In this document: one piece after another, positions 11,075-24,153 of the stretch
How the letters are laid out: the number at the start of each line of letters is the position of its first letter
Numbering within the stretch: position 1 is the first letter of the stretch
Origin: Paramecium pentaurelia
Taxonomy: Eukaryota; Ciliophora; Oligohymenophorea; Peniculida; Parameciidae
Assembly (NCBI GenBank): GCA_905183005.1
Contig: CAJJDO010000109.1
Coordinates: 150,671 to 214,670, forward strand
Reading direction: 5' to 3'
DNA: 64,000 bases
The notes under the pieces: generated by a model
The model's database searches: none
Told to the model about the DNA's origin: nothing
The model's input: the letters and a program-made list of their open reading frames with translations, nothing else
Made by a program: the position numbers and the translations under genes

Positions 11075-11496
11075 TCTTATTATCAAATTAAATATAAACA
11101 TATATATTGAACTTTAGATTGAACATTATATCATATAATCTAAGATTACCATACAAACACTAAGCAACTCAAATACTATTGTTAGTATCATCATATTAAT
11201 TTTATACATATATTAATATTCATAATAAGGTTTATAAACTTATTAAGAATTTAATGATTCATAATAAACTAGAAATGAATAAAAACTATTTGTATTTCAT
11301 TATTTAATACTTGAATATTATATAAAAACTGAGTGAAGTGAATCTATAAATAGACAGATTATATAAATAATAATAATACATTATTAATTATTTACTTTTA
11401 ATTGTTATCATTAATAAAATGAATAATTCGTATTAATAAACTAGAATATATATATTTTAAGAACGAATTAAATATTATATAAAATATAATTTGTTA
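11075..11496. other. convergent AT-rich intergenic region
   Basis: About 420 bases between the KGD4-like stop (+) and the cyclic-nucleotide-binding gene stop (-). No coding or structured RNA signal is seen. Confidence 0.55.
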
Positions 11497-13080
11497 TCAT
11501 ATGAATGAGAATCTTTTTTTTTCAATTTTTTGATATTAAGTTTATGTTTGTAATGGTAATGATTATCTCTTTTGTATTCTTGAATTATTTCTAGTATTTA
11601 AGTAGATTCTATCAATAGCAGATCTTTTTCTAATTGGTTAAGCTGGACTCTCCATTGAAAAATTAGATGATGGTGTTTTAGCTCTAGGTAAAGTTATATC
11701 AAATATAAATTGAATTTTAGATTTTAGATTTTTGTTTAATTATTTAAATATCTCTTTCTTTTATTTAACAATATAATCTATTTTTTGATTTGGTGATGTT
11801 GAAAGCATAAAACTTTTAGATCTTTTTGGTGATTATATTTTACAAGATATTCTCTTTTCTCTTGTTTATTCTTTTATTTCACATTATTATTTTAATTCAT
11901 TAATCAAATGTAACTCATTATTAGCCTTATATTATATAATAATAAATAATTACTTATAATCTTTATTATAAACAATCTAATTGAATACATAGAACCTTAC
12001 CATATTCACTATTGCAAGTAATAGTTTATGTTCTAAATTCAAGTTTTTAGAAAGATTCCTTATCTCCAAATATTGAACCTTTTTGTAAAATAGCTATTTG
12101 TTTAACTCCTTAATGATTTATTCTTAAGGGATTATGCATTGTTATTCTTTAATCTTGAGTAATAATATACTCTCCATTCAAGATTAAATATATTTCATTT
12201 TTATTAATCTATCCTTATTTATAGATTATATCTCTATATCTATGTTCTTGACTTTAAAATGCATATAATAATATAGTCAATAGTTTTCTTGACATTCCTT
12301 AAAATCCTGAAACAGATTGCAATTCTGTAATTTATTACAAAATCTTTTCACTCTATGCTTATTATAATATTTCTCTATAATCTTATTTGTTTAACACTCC
12401 AAAAAAGCACTCAGTCTCACAAACTACAGTTGCCAAACGAGCAGCTTCATTTATTAATGCTCTTTCTCCAAATGAATCTCCTTCATGCAACTCATTTACT
12501 TTGAACAACCTTTTATTTTCAATAAGAACTTATTACTTTTTAATTTTTTCATTTAATAGGATTTTCCTTATTTCAAGAGGATGTTCTTTTTTAGGACGGA
12601 TCCCTTATTCAATAAGGTGATTTACTTATTCTTTAATAGCTTAACGAACAGGTAATTTGTTTTGTTGATGCAATTCTATATTATTTGAATATATATATAT
12701 TCCAACGCTACCTTATAGAATGATATAGAAATCTTTGCCTTTATCACCTTTCTCAAATACAATAGTACTCTTAAAAAAATACATCAATTAGATTACTTCA
12801 GGATAAATTTCAAGTTGAATTCTTTATAAACATCTATGTAATACAGCAATACCTTCCTCTTATAAGATCTCTTAAAAAAACTTAATGTTTTGAGTGGCTA
12901 ATTATAGAATCTATTGGAATAATTAGAAAATCGAACAAATACCTTAATATCATTTTGATTTCTATTTTTTGATAGTTTTTGCAAAATTTCTGTGCTAACT
13001 TCTCGAAGTTAAGTTGGAGTAAAGGTGAAAGAATTATCAGAATTATATAAAAAAGTGTTGTTGTTGATAAATTAATTCAT
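11497..13080 (-). CDS. cyclic nucleotide-binding domain protein
   Basis: 507 residues after removing introns 12911-12942 (32 nt) and 11926-11953 (28 nt, AAG acceptor). A cNMP-binding fold is clear: FFKSTIVFEKGDKGKDFYII, ILQGSVGIYI, then a phosphate-binding cassette FGERALINEAARLATVVC with the Gly, Glu and Arg that contact the cyclic phosphate. An insertion of about 65 residues interrupts the beta roll. A second, weaker domain follows (IYLILNGEYII ... GSIFGDKESF), without the arginine cassette. The basic Ser/Pro-rich tail is disordered. It resembles PKA-regulatory-type or orphan CNB proteins, with no attached kinase or channel. The start Met is the first in frame. Confidence 0.8.
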
Positions 13081-13092
13081 ACATTATTATGT

Positions 13093-13300
13093 TCATTATA
13101 AATGAGATAATATTTGTATAATCAAATCTTTATTAATTGGTTTCATGCATACATTTTATATTCCATCATCATTCAATAGCTCATTAATATCATCAGTTGC
13201 ATAAAATGTAGTACATCAAATGATATTAGTTTAAATTTATTTTAATTTATTGTATTCTTCAATTATAATCTAAGTACTCTCCAATCTAGAATTTCAATAA
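13093..13300 (-). pseudogene. remnant of a response-regulator receiver domain
   Basis: On the minus strand a frame reads TTFYATDDINELLNDDGIQN and then VCMKPINKDLIIQIL, the C-terminal end of a receiver (REC) domain with its conserved Lys-Pro. It has a TGA just upstream, no start codon, and unrecognisable sequence further upstream (13.3-13.5 kb), so it looks like a decayed piece of a histidine kinase gene. An intact hybrid kinase lies at 57.5 kb. The similarity is short, hence moderate confidence. Confidence 0.42.
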
Positions 13301-14164
13301 AATAATCAATTATTGGATAATAATATTTTAGAATTATGATATTGTTTGACAATATTTCACTATTTAATATTATAAATAATTCTATCTTGAATTTCATTGA
13401 CTTTTAATAAGATAATCACTAGATTATTTAAATATAAATTTAGTTTAATGATTGAACTAATAATATTAGATTTTATTGTTGATAGGTCTTAAAAATATAT
13501 TTGAATTATCATTATTTTTTATCCAATATAATAATAAAAGTTATATGATATTTTTTATAGTTCTTAATTCATATGATAGAAATTTAATTCATTTACTTTT
13601 AAGAATGGTTCTTTAAAAGAGTTTTATTTTTTTTATTATTGCTTATATATCTTATATATCTGATAACCAAACTAATAAATATATCTTATATTATGATATC
13701 TTATTATGTTCTATAAGTCTATTTTAAACGACATCTATCAGTAATAATTATAATTAGAGTTATTCTAATCTCAATAAACAAAGTTTTGTCATTATTATAG
13801 AAAATAATGAAGTTTCACATAATTATTGAATTCAATTGTTTCTTATTTAATTAATCAGAAATTGTATAATTATTTGTTTAAAAGCTAAGAATATTCATAT
13901 ATGACATAAATTTATAAAAAATAACTACTTTATTTTATACTTCAAAACTGTAATTTTAGATATATAATATCAATCATTTAATTATATATATTCACTTACT
14001 TTATGTTTAATAGCATTAATAATATGTAATAATATTTATAAATAAATTAAAATCCTATTATTATTCAACCATCTTTGATAATTAATTATATAACACTAAA
14101 ATTCATTAAACATGCAAATCAATGGCAGTTTATAAAATATATTTAGTTTTTTATTTATTTATTA
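13301..14164. other. long AT-rich intergenic region
   Basis: Between the REC remnant and the disordered-repeat gene. All frames are broken and I see no RNA gene or repeat. It may contain further decayed sequence of the receiver-domain gene. Confidence 0.5.
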
Positions 14165-15544
14165 ATGGATACATCTAACATGTAAAACTTATATTAAATA
14201 TAATAGACCAGCAGCTGGATCCAAACCAACTAAACAAACCTTTGATCAAGCACCTGTTACAAGATAAGTGTAAATAATACATTTATATTAAGAATCTAAA
14301 ATAAATCTGATATATTTGGAATCAATTCTTCTGCTCCTGTTCAATAACCATCAAGATAGAGTGTACGTCCAAAAACAGATATATTTAGTACAGAAACCTA
14401 AACAATAAAGCAATAAGAAGTAAAAGAATTTGATATCCAAGGTTCGATAAAATAAAACTTTTCAATCTCAAATATTCTCATCAGAACCCATTTAAAATGC
14501 TCCTCCTTAACCAGCAAGAAATACTTAAACTTTTGAAACATCATAATAAGAAGTTAAAAGATATTAAAAAAAGAATAATGATAATAGATAAGTTGATCAT
14601 GGAAAAGAATTCTTATTTGGTAAAAGTGGTAAATAAAAATAAATATTATGAGATTTTGATGAATATAAATCATTAAAGAGAGCAGTCACATTAAATGAAT
14701 TCAAACCGAAACTCAATTATGATCCAAATAATAGAAGAAATAAAGAACTTTATGGAAATGAAATTGCTAGAGAACATCTTCCAACTAAAGAAGTTAATCT
14801 AGAAGTTTCTAGTCCTTAAAAACCTAAAAAATCATAATAATAACAATAAGATCAAAATCCAAGTAATAGAAAATTGATGGAAAATCAATCAAGTGTTTTT
14901 GGTGATAGTCCAAAGTAATTGTTTATGAAATTCATTTAGCAAAGCAATTAAAGGATAAAAAGTAGAAAAATTAACAGCTTCAACTTAAAAATGGAGTACT
15001 GTAGGAGGATAAAGTAATAATTAAGTAAAAGAATTTGATCCAGAAACATATGCAAAAAATAGAAAAGAAGCTGAATTATAATCTAGTGTTTTTGGTGATT
15101 AACCTGTTAAAGTATAACCTGTATCAATTACAGAATCAAAAGAGGAATCTGAAACTCAATAATGTAATAAGAAAATGTTTAATTTAGCTTAATCATAATA
15201 AGAATAATCTTAGAAATAATAAAAACCAAAAGAGAGATTAATTCCTAATAATTAAACTTGGTAATAAACTGATTCTGTAAAAAATATGAGAGATTTTGAT
15301 CCATCATAATCTTAAATAAAAGATGAAATTGATCCATCATAAAAGAAAATGGATATTCTTAAGTCATCTATGGATACTCATTAATTTGAACCATAATAAA
15401 TTCCAGCAAATTAAAAAATATCAAATAAAAGTCTTAAAGTAATAATTATAATCTATACAATTATAGTAAAAAAAAGATATTATTTAAAGAGAAGAAAAAA
15501 TAAATAAAGATAAATCAATTAAAACACAAAGTAAAAAAAAATGA
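14165..15544 (+). CDS. disordered protein with repeated VFGD / FDP motifs
   Basis: About 403 residues; six short introns are inferred: 14182-14206, about 14273-14295, a 43-nt one near 14442-14484, one near 14629, 14916-14940 and one near 15442. It is low complexity, rich in Gln, Lys, Ser and Pro, and contains spaced copies of short motifs: DIFGINSSAPVQQ, DIFSTETQT, SSVFGDSP, QSSVFGDQP, together with VKEFDIQ and VKEFDPETY. No folded domain is recognised. The repeated (S/I)-F-G-D element surrounded by disordered sequence suggests short binding motifs for one partner, possibly cytoskeletal; that is inference. It converges on DNALI1, 54 bases beyond its stop. Confidence 0.6.
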
Positions 15545-15598
15545 TAATCATATAAAAATAAGAGATAATTTTAATTTTATAAAATATGATTGTTAAAT

Positions 15599-16454
15599 TC
15601 ATTAATTCTTATTTGGATTTACTTATTTTTAATATGATTCAAGATGTGAATTTTAATATTTCAAAAATTCAATCTCTGCTTTTCTTCTTTACTCATTAGC
15701 ATCCTTTCTTTCCTTAATAGATCTTTCAAGAGACTCTTTTTTATTAGTCAAAAATTGTTTCTAATAAAATAACAAAAATTTATTACTTTTAATTCCAATT
15801 ACTATTTAGTTTCATTTAAATTTGTTATTTATTATTCTAATTTGTTAAGTCCATCCTCAGCATTCAATTACTTTTAAAGACTAAATGGCATTGATCCTTC
15901 ATACAAAGTTTTATAAGCTACAATTGTCTTATTTAGATCATCACGAACTCTTGCCAAAATAACACCTTAACAAATATATTTAAGGTAATACCTCTTTCTT
16001 AACAATCTATAGTGACTTATCTGATAATCTCATCAAAACATTAACCAAATAATTCTTCTCTTATAGGACATAAAGGATATTCTCTAGCTTGTCTAGAAAC
16101 AAGTCTTTCATCTAGAAGTTTTTGTAAATTGGTAATGTCATCTCTTGATGGAGGTACTGTTGAAACTGTTTACATGAATCTTCTTCCATCGATTTCCCAA
16201 TCTCTTGGTTTAATTAAAGCATTTAATAGTTCCTAAATTTGAATTATTGCAATTACATCAATTGAAGGTTTTGATTCTAAAGTTGGGACAGGCATAGATT
16301 ATTTTTTTCTAATTTGTTATAAGGTGGCTTCTTATTAATTAGAATATTAAATTAGGGACTCAGGTGGGATTTTCTTGTTTTCATCTACTTTTGTTTCTCT
16401 TTTGGATTTGAAAAGAGAATTGAGTTGCTATAACTTTAAAATGTTCTCAGACAT
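15599..16454 (-). CDS. DNALI1: axonemal inner-arm dynein light chain p28/DNALI1
   Basis: 267 residues after introns 15966-15991 (26 nt, AAG acceptor) and 15761-15786. It matches the p28 family along its length: EELLNALIKPRDWEIDGRRF, VSTVPPSRDDITNLQKLLDE, RQARE-x-PLCPIREELFGQCF, DEIIRQVTIDCQERG, then VILARVRDDLNKTIVAYKTL, and a C-terminal coiled coil. p28 is the light chain of single-headed inner dynein arms and is needed for normal ciliary beating. The alignment across RG/V fixes the first intron, so its AAG acceptor is well supported. The start is the Met of MSENILKLQQ. Confidence 0.95.
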
Positions 16455-17063
16455 TAAATAAATTAAATAATAATGATCAATATTATTTTGATGCCAAACA
16501 AGATGTTTAAATAACATATTCAACAAATTCTCTTTATTATGAGAGAATTAAATAGTCTTTTAGATTAGCAAATCTATTTATCTTATTTTTAGAAGGAAAA
16601 GAAAACAAATTAACAGGGCATGTTAATTTAATTAAATATATTTAAATAGAAGTTAATATATAATAGGTAGTAATTAATCATCATATAATTGATGAAATGA
16701 TTAAATTAAAAGATAGAGAATGTAGTAAAATGACAATAATAGAAAAAAAAAGAATAAAAAATGGGTTTTTAAGATATGGACAATACAACTTCTATTTATT
16801 CTTGAATAGTTGCATCCTCCTCTCAAACTATTGAATTAGATAAATGAGTTAACATTATAAAATTGATCTTGATATATTATAACATTTAGAGTGAGATTAG
16901 CATATTTAACATATATATGTAGATATAATATTACTTTAAATAAGTTTGACATAATCAGTATTACAGAACATTTAAAAATAGTTGTGATATTCCATCATTT
17001 GGAGAATTTGAATAGATTTAAAAAACTATATTATGGTTGAGATTTATAAATAAATATTCAAAT
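16455..17063 (+). other. intergenic region with an orphan open frame
   Basis: Between the divergent DNALI1 and BLTP2-like starts. A plus-strand frame at about 16478-16834 stays open for some 118 codons and reads protein-like (for example KENKLTGHVNLIKYIQ), but it has no in-frame ATG and matches nothing I know. It may be a gene fragment or a gene whose start exon I could not find. The last 230 bases look non-coding. Confidence 0.3.
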
Positions 17064-20000
17064 ATGCTTAATACCTTGATTCTCATAATCACTGGTTTTT
17101 TATTAACCATTGCATTTTTTCCTGTATGGATAAAGTGGTTGATACGGTTGCATAAGAAAGTCCTTGCTCTCCAGTATTCATACAAACTATTTGTACTTTA
17201 CAATATAGAATTAAGATATTAATACAAAAAACATATAATGGTTGCTGTAAACATAGGAAATATAAGGATTTCAAAAGTTGCAAATTAATGGAGATTTAAT
17301 GTGAATATCATAGATTTTAATTTACAATTCATTCCTAACTAAGAAATCAAAATTGGTTTCTAATTTGAAGAATAATTGTATATGTAAAGACTCTAATCCA
17401 AATTCTTAACTTATTCTCAATAAAAAATACAACATCGTAAAAATAAACAAATACCATTCTTATCCTTATTATTAGAATCTTTAGCTATTAATTGTCTTTT
17501 TATAATCCTGTCTCGGTTAAATATTCATTTCAATATAATCAATGTTACTTTGCCAAAACTTAATTCTAAGGAAAGGAATCTACCAGAAATTATTATAAAA
17601 TTAAGTCAAATCTCAGTATATTTGCATTTGAATTAGAAAGGGCATTTATAATGGAAACTCAATGGCTAAGATGCTAAAATAGAATAATGTTTGACTATCA
17701 ATACTATTAATTTAAATGCAATTACTAAGCCTGGATTATTAATAGATTTATTAGAAGAACATAGTACTATAGATATTAACATTAAGGAAGTACGATGGTT
17801 ATGTAAAAATGAATATTTCTATACTATGGATGTATTAGCAAATGAATTTTGGACTAGGCCAGATATTAATAAAATTCTTAAAAGACATTTTAATGAGAAA
17901 GGATTTAAATTTTTAGGTAAACCAAGAGAAATGAAACTTAATTTTGATTCATTTAGAATTGAATTTAGTATCTTCAATCATAAAAAACATTCTTTTAATA
18001 TTTTATCTAAAAAGTTTTATAAATATGCTCAAAATAAACTTGTATTTGAATGGCAACAATTAAAATATTATGGATAATTTGATATAGTTGACACAGATTA
18101 AATTAAGAAAGGAATGATCCTATGCAAATAATTTACTATGAATACTCTTCAAGAAGATATTAAATTCTAAGATATTTTATGGAATATTGACTCTATTTCT
18201 AGCTTTACTGTTCATTCGAATGATAATACAAAACATTTTATCAGATATGGAGATGTAATCATTAATTTATCTCCATAACTGATTAAATTTTTTACTCTTA
18301 TTTAAACTGAATTAGCATCAGAATTCAGAGTTGCATTTGTTGAAAATTACGAATAAAGTAAATACTTTAAAAAATATAATCGAATCGCTAAGGGAATGTG
18401 TTGTGAATTCTTGAATATAGATCTAAATTGTGCATTAAGCACTTCATATGATTTTTTAATTACTAATAAATTTTAAATTAATTTAATCAATGATGGTGCA
18501 ATTATTAATTAAATCACTATTAATAAATTTCATTATATTTCATATGAAGGAGATGTGAATGAATCTTAAATTATTTTTGATAATTGCCAAATTAATAGTA
18601 ATATTAATTAGACTAATGGTAAAATCAAAGATTTCAAAATGCAAACAAATCCTTAAATTGTTAATTGTAACTTTAATACATTTGAATTATTGGTTGAACA
18701 AATAAATATAGAAAATATTTTAAGGATTTATTAATTATAAAAAGTATTTAGATAATAATTATCAAAATTTACATCTTTCAAATTGACACCTTTAGAAAAG
18801 TTAAAATCTAAAGCCAATAAACCAATAATCAAAGATAAAATTATAAACTGTAAAGAAATAATATTCAAATATTTGTCTAAACCCTTCTTTGCAGAAATTA
18901 TTCTTCTAGAAATCAATACAAAAGATATTAATAATATTGAATTAAATTAATTGTTGATTAAATTCTAAAATTCTTGCTTATTTGTAATAGATTAAATTTA
19001 ATCTAAAAACAGTTCTTAATTAATGTAAATTAATATTAGATCTGCAATACTCAATTTTGAAGAAGAAATTAAAGATATTAATGTATTTATTTAAAGTATT
19101 AAATAATTTAATTCTATTGTATCAAAATAATAGATATTTGATATTAATCAAGAAAATATTGATACTTTCTAAATAAAGAAAAGAAGATCCTCTCATGATG
19201 GTGTTTTTAAGCATACATCCAATGATTAAGATCAAACAACTAAAATTAGATCAATCTTTGGTAAAAATATCAATCTAAGTATCTTAAATTTAGAAGTAAT
19301 TGTCAAGGATACAAAATTTAATGATGCATTATGTAGATATAGAAGATTTTAAGAAAAATTTGAAAATATCAAAAGTAGATAAAATGAAAGTAAAGTATTA
19401 GAAGGCTTAAAAACATAATAATCATATCCTTTATTGAATTTGAAATTATAGAATCTCAATTTATAAATAAAGAATTAAAATTTGAGTATCAATTAAGTAA
19501 TTGATAAGATAATAAAATTAGATTCTCATACAACATAATTAAATGAATCATTTTTTTAATATTTTGAATTGGCTAATTATGATATTTAAATAGATTAAAT
19601 TAAAATATCTATTAGAGATTATAAACTTTCTTTACTTGATTTAAAAGGTATTAAATTCAATATTTTTATATGTCTATCAAAATTGAATACATAAAATATT
19701 TAGAATGAATTTAGAATATTTTATGATTTATGTTTAGAAATAAAGTAATTATAAATATCTGCAGGATTAAATTTAATATTTGCTTTTAGGGAAATATCTA
19801 ATAGAATTAATTAAATTATGGGTTAAAATATGAATTAATAATAAAATAAAATCATAATAAAATAGTAATTATCTTTTTGGGACAGATTTAGATTAAAATT
19901 TCATGGCAAATTGCAATTACAACTAAAACATTTAATTTTTTAAATCACTACTGATATATTGCCATATTCAATTGATTGTATTAAATTTTCATCTAAATTA

Positions 20001-22769
20001 ATAAATATTGAATTTTTAAATTGGACATTAAAAGGATAAGCAGATAAATTGAAATTAAGTAGAGTTCCAAAAATATAAAAAGTTCTTTATATCCCTAGAA
20101 TTTAAATTGTAAGTGAATTTAATTGGTTTGCAAAAAAAGATTAGTATGATCATTATTTTTATTTGAGAAAACCATACTTTAATTAAATAAATAATAGTTT
20201 AAATGATTTTATAAGTCAATAATTAAAAATTGAAATAAAAGTTGATTGCATTTAATATGAACATTTTAAAGAATATAATTTTAAAGAACAACAAAAGCAT
20301 TGTTTCTTTATTCATTATTAAAACTAATTTATGAGATGGTTAAAGAATAGACCAATATTGAGACATGATGTATTAAGAATGTTTTCAGTTTAAATTAATA
20401 ATAAAATATCATAAATAAAGGAAAATCAAGTATATGAGATGGAATGTAACATGTATGCTGATTATAAAAAATTGATTAATTACACATATATAAAATTTAT
20501 GGAATCGTTGAAGATTAAATAATCATTATTTTAACATACAAAAAAGATCAATATAAGAGTATATTCCAATAAATTTAGAATGTTTTTTACAAACTCTGAA
20601 AAACCAGTATCACATAGTGAAACCTTTCTAAAAAATAAAGATATTCCATTTATTGGATTCTAAACATTATTTTAATCATTAAAACTCAATATCTAATTAG
20701 AACCTAATAGTAAAGATAAATAATAAAAATTTGTTCTACAATCTATAGCTGCTAAATGTGATTAATTGATATCTTCAATGTTTGATGGGAAACAGATGTT
20801 AGATATAGAATAACCAGAAAATTTAAGTCAATAAGATTAATTTTTAAATTTTTTTGATATTCAACCTGTTGATTACTATTAGAATGAATTAAATTAATCT
20901 TAGAAACTACAAAACATGACTTTTCAAGAATTAAATAAATTGAAAAAATTCGTTAAAAAACCTTTCATTATTAATACTACACTTACTCCATAGTATCATT
21001 TATTTAATTTATTAAATGACGAATTATCTATAGAGAATTCACTTGAAGATGTTAAATTTAGAGGAAGAATATCAGGAGTTGAAATTAAACAATAATATAT
21101 AAATGAATTCAATGCTTTTGACATTTTCTTAAAAGCTAAATAATTAGAATATAAATAGAACTAAAAAATTAATTTATAGGATGAAAATGATGAGAGTAAT
21201 ACCAAAATGACTGAAAAAATAATAAAGAATTTCATTTCTGCATTAGATTGTTAATTTCTATTTACTTTTTACTTATAAGAAATTTGGGTTAATGTTTTTG
21301 AGAGTCTTGAAATTCCTTAGAATAAAGAGACTAAATAAAATTTTAATATGAAATTAGAATTCACAAAAGCTAAATCATATTATAGAGAAGAATTAAATTT
21401 AATGGTATCTTTGATCAATCCTTAATTAAATTTCTAATATCATTATGCTAATTGTTAAATGATCTTAACATCACCCAAAGATTGTTAAATTATAATGTTA
21501 GAATAAATTCTACCATTTGATAGTTTAGAAATTGATAAAAAATTAGTTACAAAATTGATATTTAATGGATTAGATTGTCAATTATTAAAAAAACATTTAG
21601 ATGCTAAATAAATTGTAAGATTTACAAATCAAGATTATGAAAAAATTATTTAATGTGATTATGCTCTATTTTAGATATAAAATTATTAATTAAGAGAAAA
21701 TATAAGAGATTTTACAGAAATACCTTCATTAAATTGTAAAAAACATAATTTTAATTATTGGAATTAAGAATTAAGGAGACCTATTATATAAGTAAAAGTT
21801 GGATAATTAAATGCTACAATGAAAAAATATTAATTAGATTAATTTTTAGATATGTTAACATTTATGGAAATGGCAGTTACTACAAAAAATGAATTAGAAA
21901 AAAAGGAGATATTTTATAGAAATAAATTAAAAGAATTAAATTAATATGGTATAAAATAAATTGATCAATTAATTAGAAAGAAAATATCAGAAAATCTTGA
22001 ACATTATGGAACTGAAAAATCAAAATTAGACTATTCCATTAAAGAAGCTAGTCTATCTTTATTAGATGAATAAGAAATTAGCTTTATTTTATTTAATATT
22101 AAATAAATTAAAATTATTGAAACTCTATTTGAGAATGATAGTCATAAAATTGATATTCTACTCTAAGATTTAAATGCTATTAATAAAATTGAATAAGATC
22201 CTGATTATAAAATGGTATTAAGTTAAGAAATCAAAATAAATAAATAACAACCCTTTTTTAGAATGATCAAAAAATATTATCCTCTTTAAATATATTAATA
22301 AAAATGGTTTGTTATTGATCAAAATGATATTAAAATGAATCCATTAACAATCATTTTAACAGATGAATTATATGATTAATTTTATAATTATTTCTTTGGT
22401 GATGATTCTACTTAAAAGAATAATAAATTAAGTGTTGAAAAGAAAGAATAAATGAAATGTAAATTTAATTAAATTATGTATTAGCTGCTAAGGAAAATAT
22501 ATCTAAATAAATACCTGATTATTTTCATTCATTATAAGTAGGTGAACTTAAATTAGTAGCCACTTTCAAACATCCATCTAAAATTAAAAGATTTAAAGAT
22601 GTTACTATTTAATTGGAACCATACAGATCTCCTAAATAGTTCACTACTATAAAAGAAGTATAATAATATTTCAATTTATTATTAGTAATTTGATGAATTT
22701 GCAAGTTTTGTACTTAAATAAATTTCTACATAGATATTTTCTATTATTGGATAAAAGCTTTTTGGATGA
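17064..22769 (+). CDS. BLTP2: bridge-like lipid transfer protein (BLTP2/Hobbit/SABRE/FMP27 family)
   Basis: 1,883 residues; one open frame of about 5.4 kb followed by introns 22459-22484 and 22658-22685. It begins with a single hydrophobic anchor (residues about 1-25, LILIITGFLLTIAFF), as RBG-repeat bridge proteins do, followed by beta-rich sequence. The C-terminal third is the best match to the Apt1/SABRE region: FFRMIKKYYPLQIYQQ, MNPLTIILTDELYDQFYNYF, then GELKLVATFKHPSKIKRFKD and a terminal QIFSIIGQKLFG. Relatives sit at ER contact sites and move phospholipids along a hydrophobic groove; the anchor is in the ER. It is shorter than animal BLTP2 (about 2,200). The start is the first ATG before the anchor. 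The paralogue level (BLTP2 against VPS13-like) is inferred from the C-terminus. Confidence 0.75.
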
Positions 22770-22813
22770 AAATATGATATTAAAATTCAATAATTTATTA
22801 TTATTTCCATTTA

Positions 22814-23697
22814 ATGAATATTCAATTCTAAGATTAACTAAAGTCCTATTGGAGTAATTATGTTGATAACTACTCAAAAATTCAAGGAAACTAAGCCAGT
22901 ATTGGTATTACTCTAATTAATATGCTTGATATATCAAATGCTTCAAGAATATTTGAATCAGGATGTGGACCTGGATTATTAATTCCTACAATACTCTTGA
23001 ATAAAACATTAAATTGTGAATACATTTCAACAGATTTATCTGAAAAAATGGTTGAATCATCTAAATTACGAGTACTCAATTTTTTAACATTTCCTAATGG
23101 ATAATAAGAGAATGATTCAGAAATCTTATTTAAATAAATTTCTTGGAGGGCTGAAGTAGCTAATGCAGAAGATTTATCATAATTTTCTACTGATTATTTC
23201 GATATATATTATGGTGGATTTATTTTCCATTTAGTATTAAATCCAATGACAGCTTTGAAAGAAGCATATAGAATTTTGAAACCTGGAGGAAAGATTGGAT
23301 TCTCGATTTGGGGAAGAAAAGAAATAGCTGACAATTATACAATATTGAGAACAACTGCAGCAGAAGTTGGTTATGTATTTCCAAAGAGTCATGATGCTTT
23401 TCATTTAGGATCTGACAAAGCTGAACTAAAATAATTCTTAGAAAACTTGGGATTTAAGAATATATGTATATTCAAAATTAATTTTTAGTGTTATGGTATT
23501 AAAATACTGCAGCTAATAGATTCACAGCTGAATAAATAATAGAAGGTTAAAATCCTAGCATGATTGAATTACTTTAAAAAGATCAAGATTTATATAAATA
23601 ATTATTAAAAAAATTGGATGAAAAAATTCAGCATAAATTGAATGTCTTAAATGAACCATTAATGTAAGATTGTTTATTAGTTATTGCATAAAAATGA
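22814..23697 (+). CDS. class I SAM-dependent methyltransferase
   Basis: 286 residues after intron 23466-23488. Motif I is IFESGCGPGLLIPT (the glycine-rich SAM loop), the acidic post-I position lies in YISTDLSEKMV, and the motif before strand beta-5 reads GGFIFHLVLNPMTALKEAYR followed by ILKPGGKIGFSIWG, typical of the Methyltransf_11/UbiE-like fold. The small-molecule substrate cannot be read from sequence; METTL27- and UbiE-like enzymes are the nearest in style. It starts only 45 bases after the BLTP2-like stop on the same strand. This is the intact copy; the second copy after 24153 is an assembly artefact. Confidence 0.85.
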
Positions 23698-24152
23698 AAA
23701 ATTAATTTATAAAATATTAGAGTTAAATACATCTTTTTAATCATTTTTCTTTATATTATATTTTATTAATAATAGTAATAAAATATATAATATATATATA
23801 CTAATAAAATAGATTATATATTTCTGAATATATTAAACTTACTTTTTTTAGAGTAAATTAAATTATAAAATAAATTTCAATCATTCCTTCTCAAAATTAA
23901 ATTTTCGAAAATAAATTTATATATTGATTGAATTTAATAATTAAATGATTATTATATCATCCATAATATTATTATTATGAAATTGATATAACTAATCTTG
24001 TTTGATCAAAAATGTAGATGTAATTTCATAGAATAAAAATAAAAAGATAATAAAGTATTTATATTATTTGTTTAAAATTTATATGAATATAAATATTGTC
24101 ACATTTATTTAGTTTATTTACTTAATTGGCAAAGCAAGATATTATAAAGTTA
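22967..24152. repeat. first copy of a 1,186-bp scaffold-join repeat
   Basis: This segment, from the motif I region of the methyltransferase gene to the N at 24153, reappears without any difference I could find at 24154-25339. It is the end of one contig. Confidence 0.85.
23698..24152. other. 3' intergenic region of the methyltransferase gene
   Basis: About 450 bases of AT-rich DNA with no coding frame. It recurs at 24885-25339 because of the join. Confidence 0.6.
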
Positions 24153-24153
24153 N

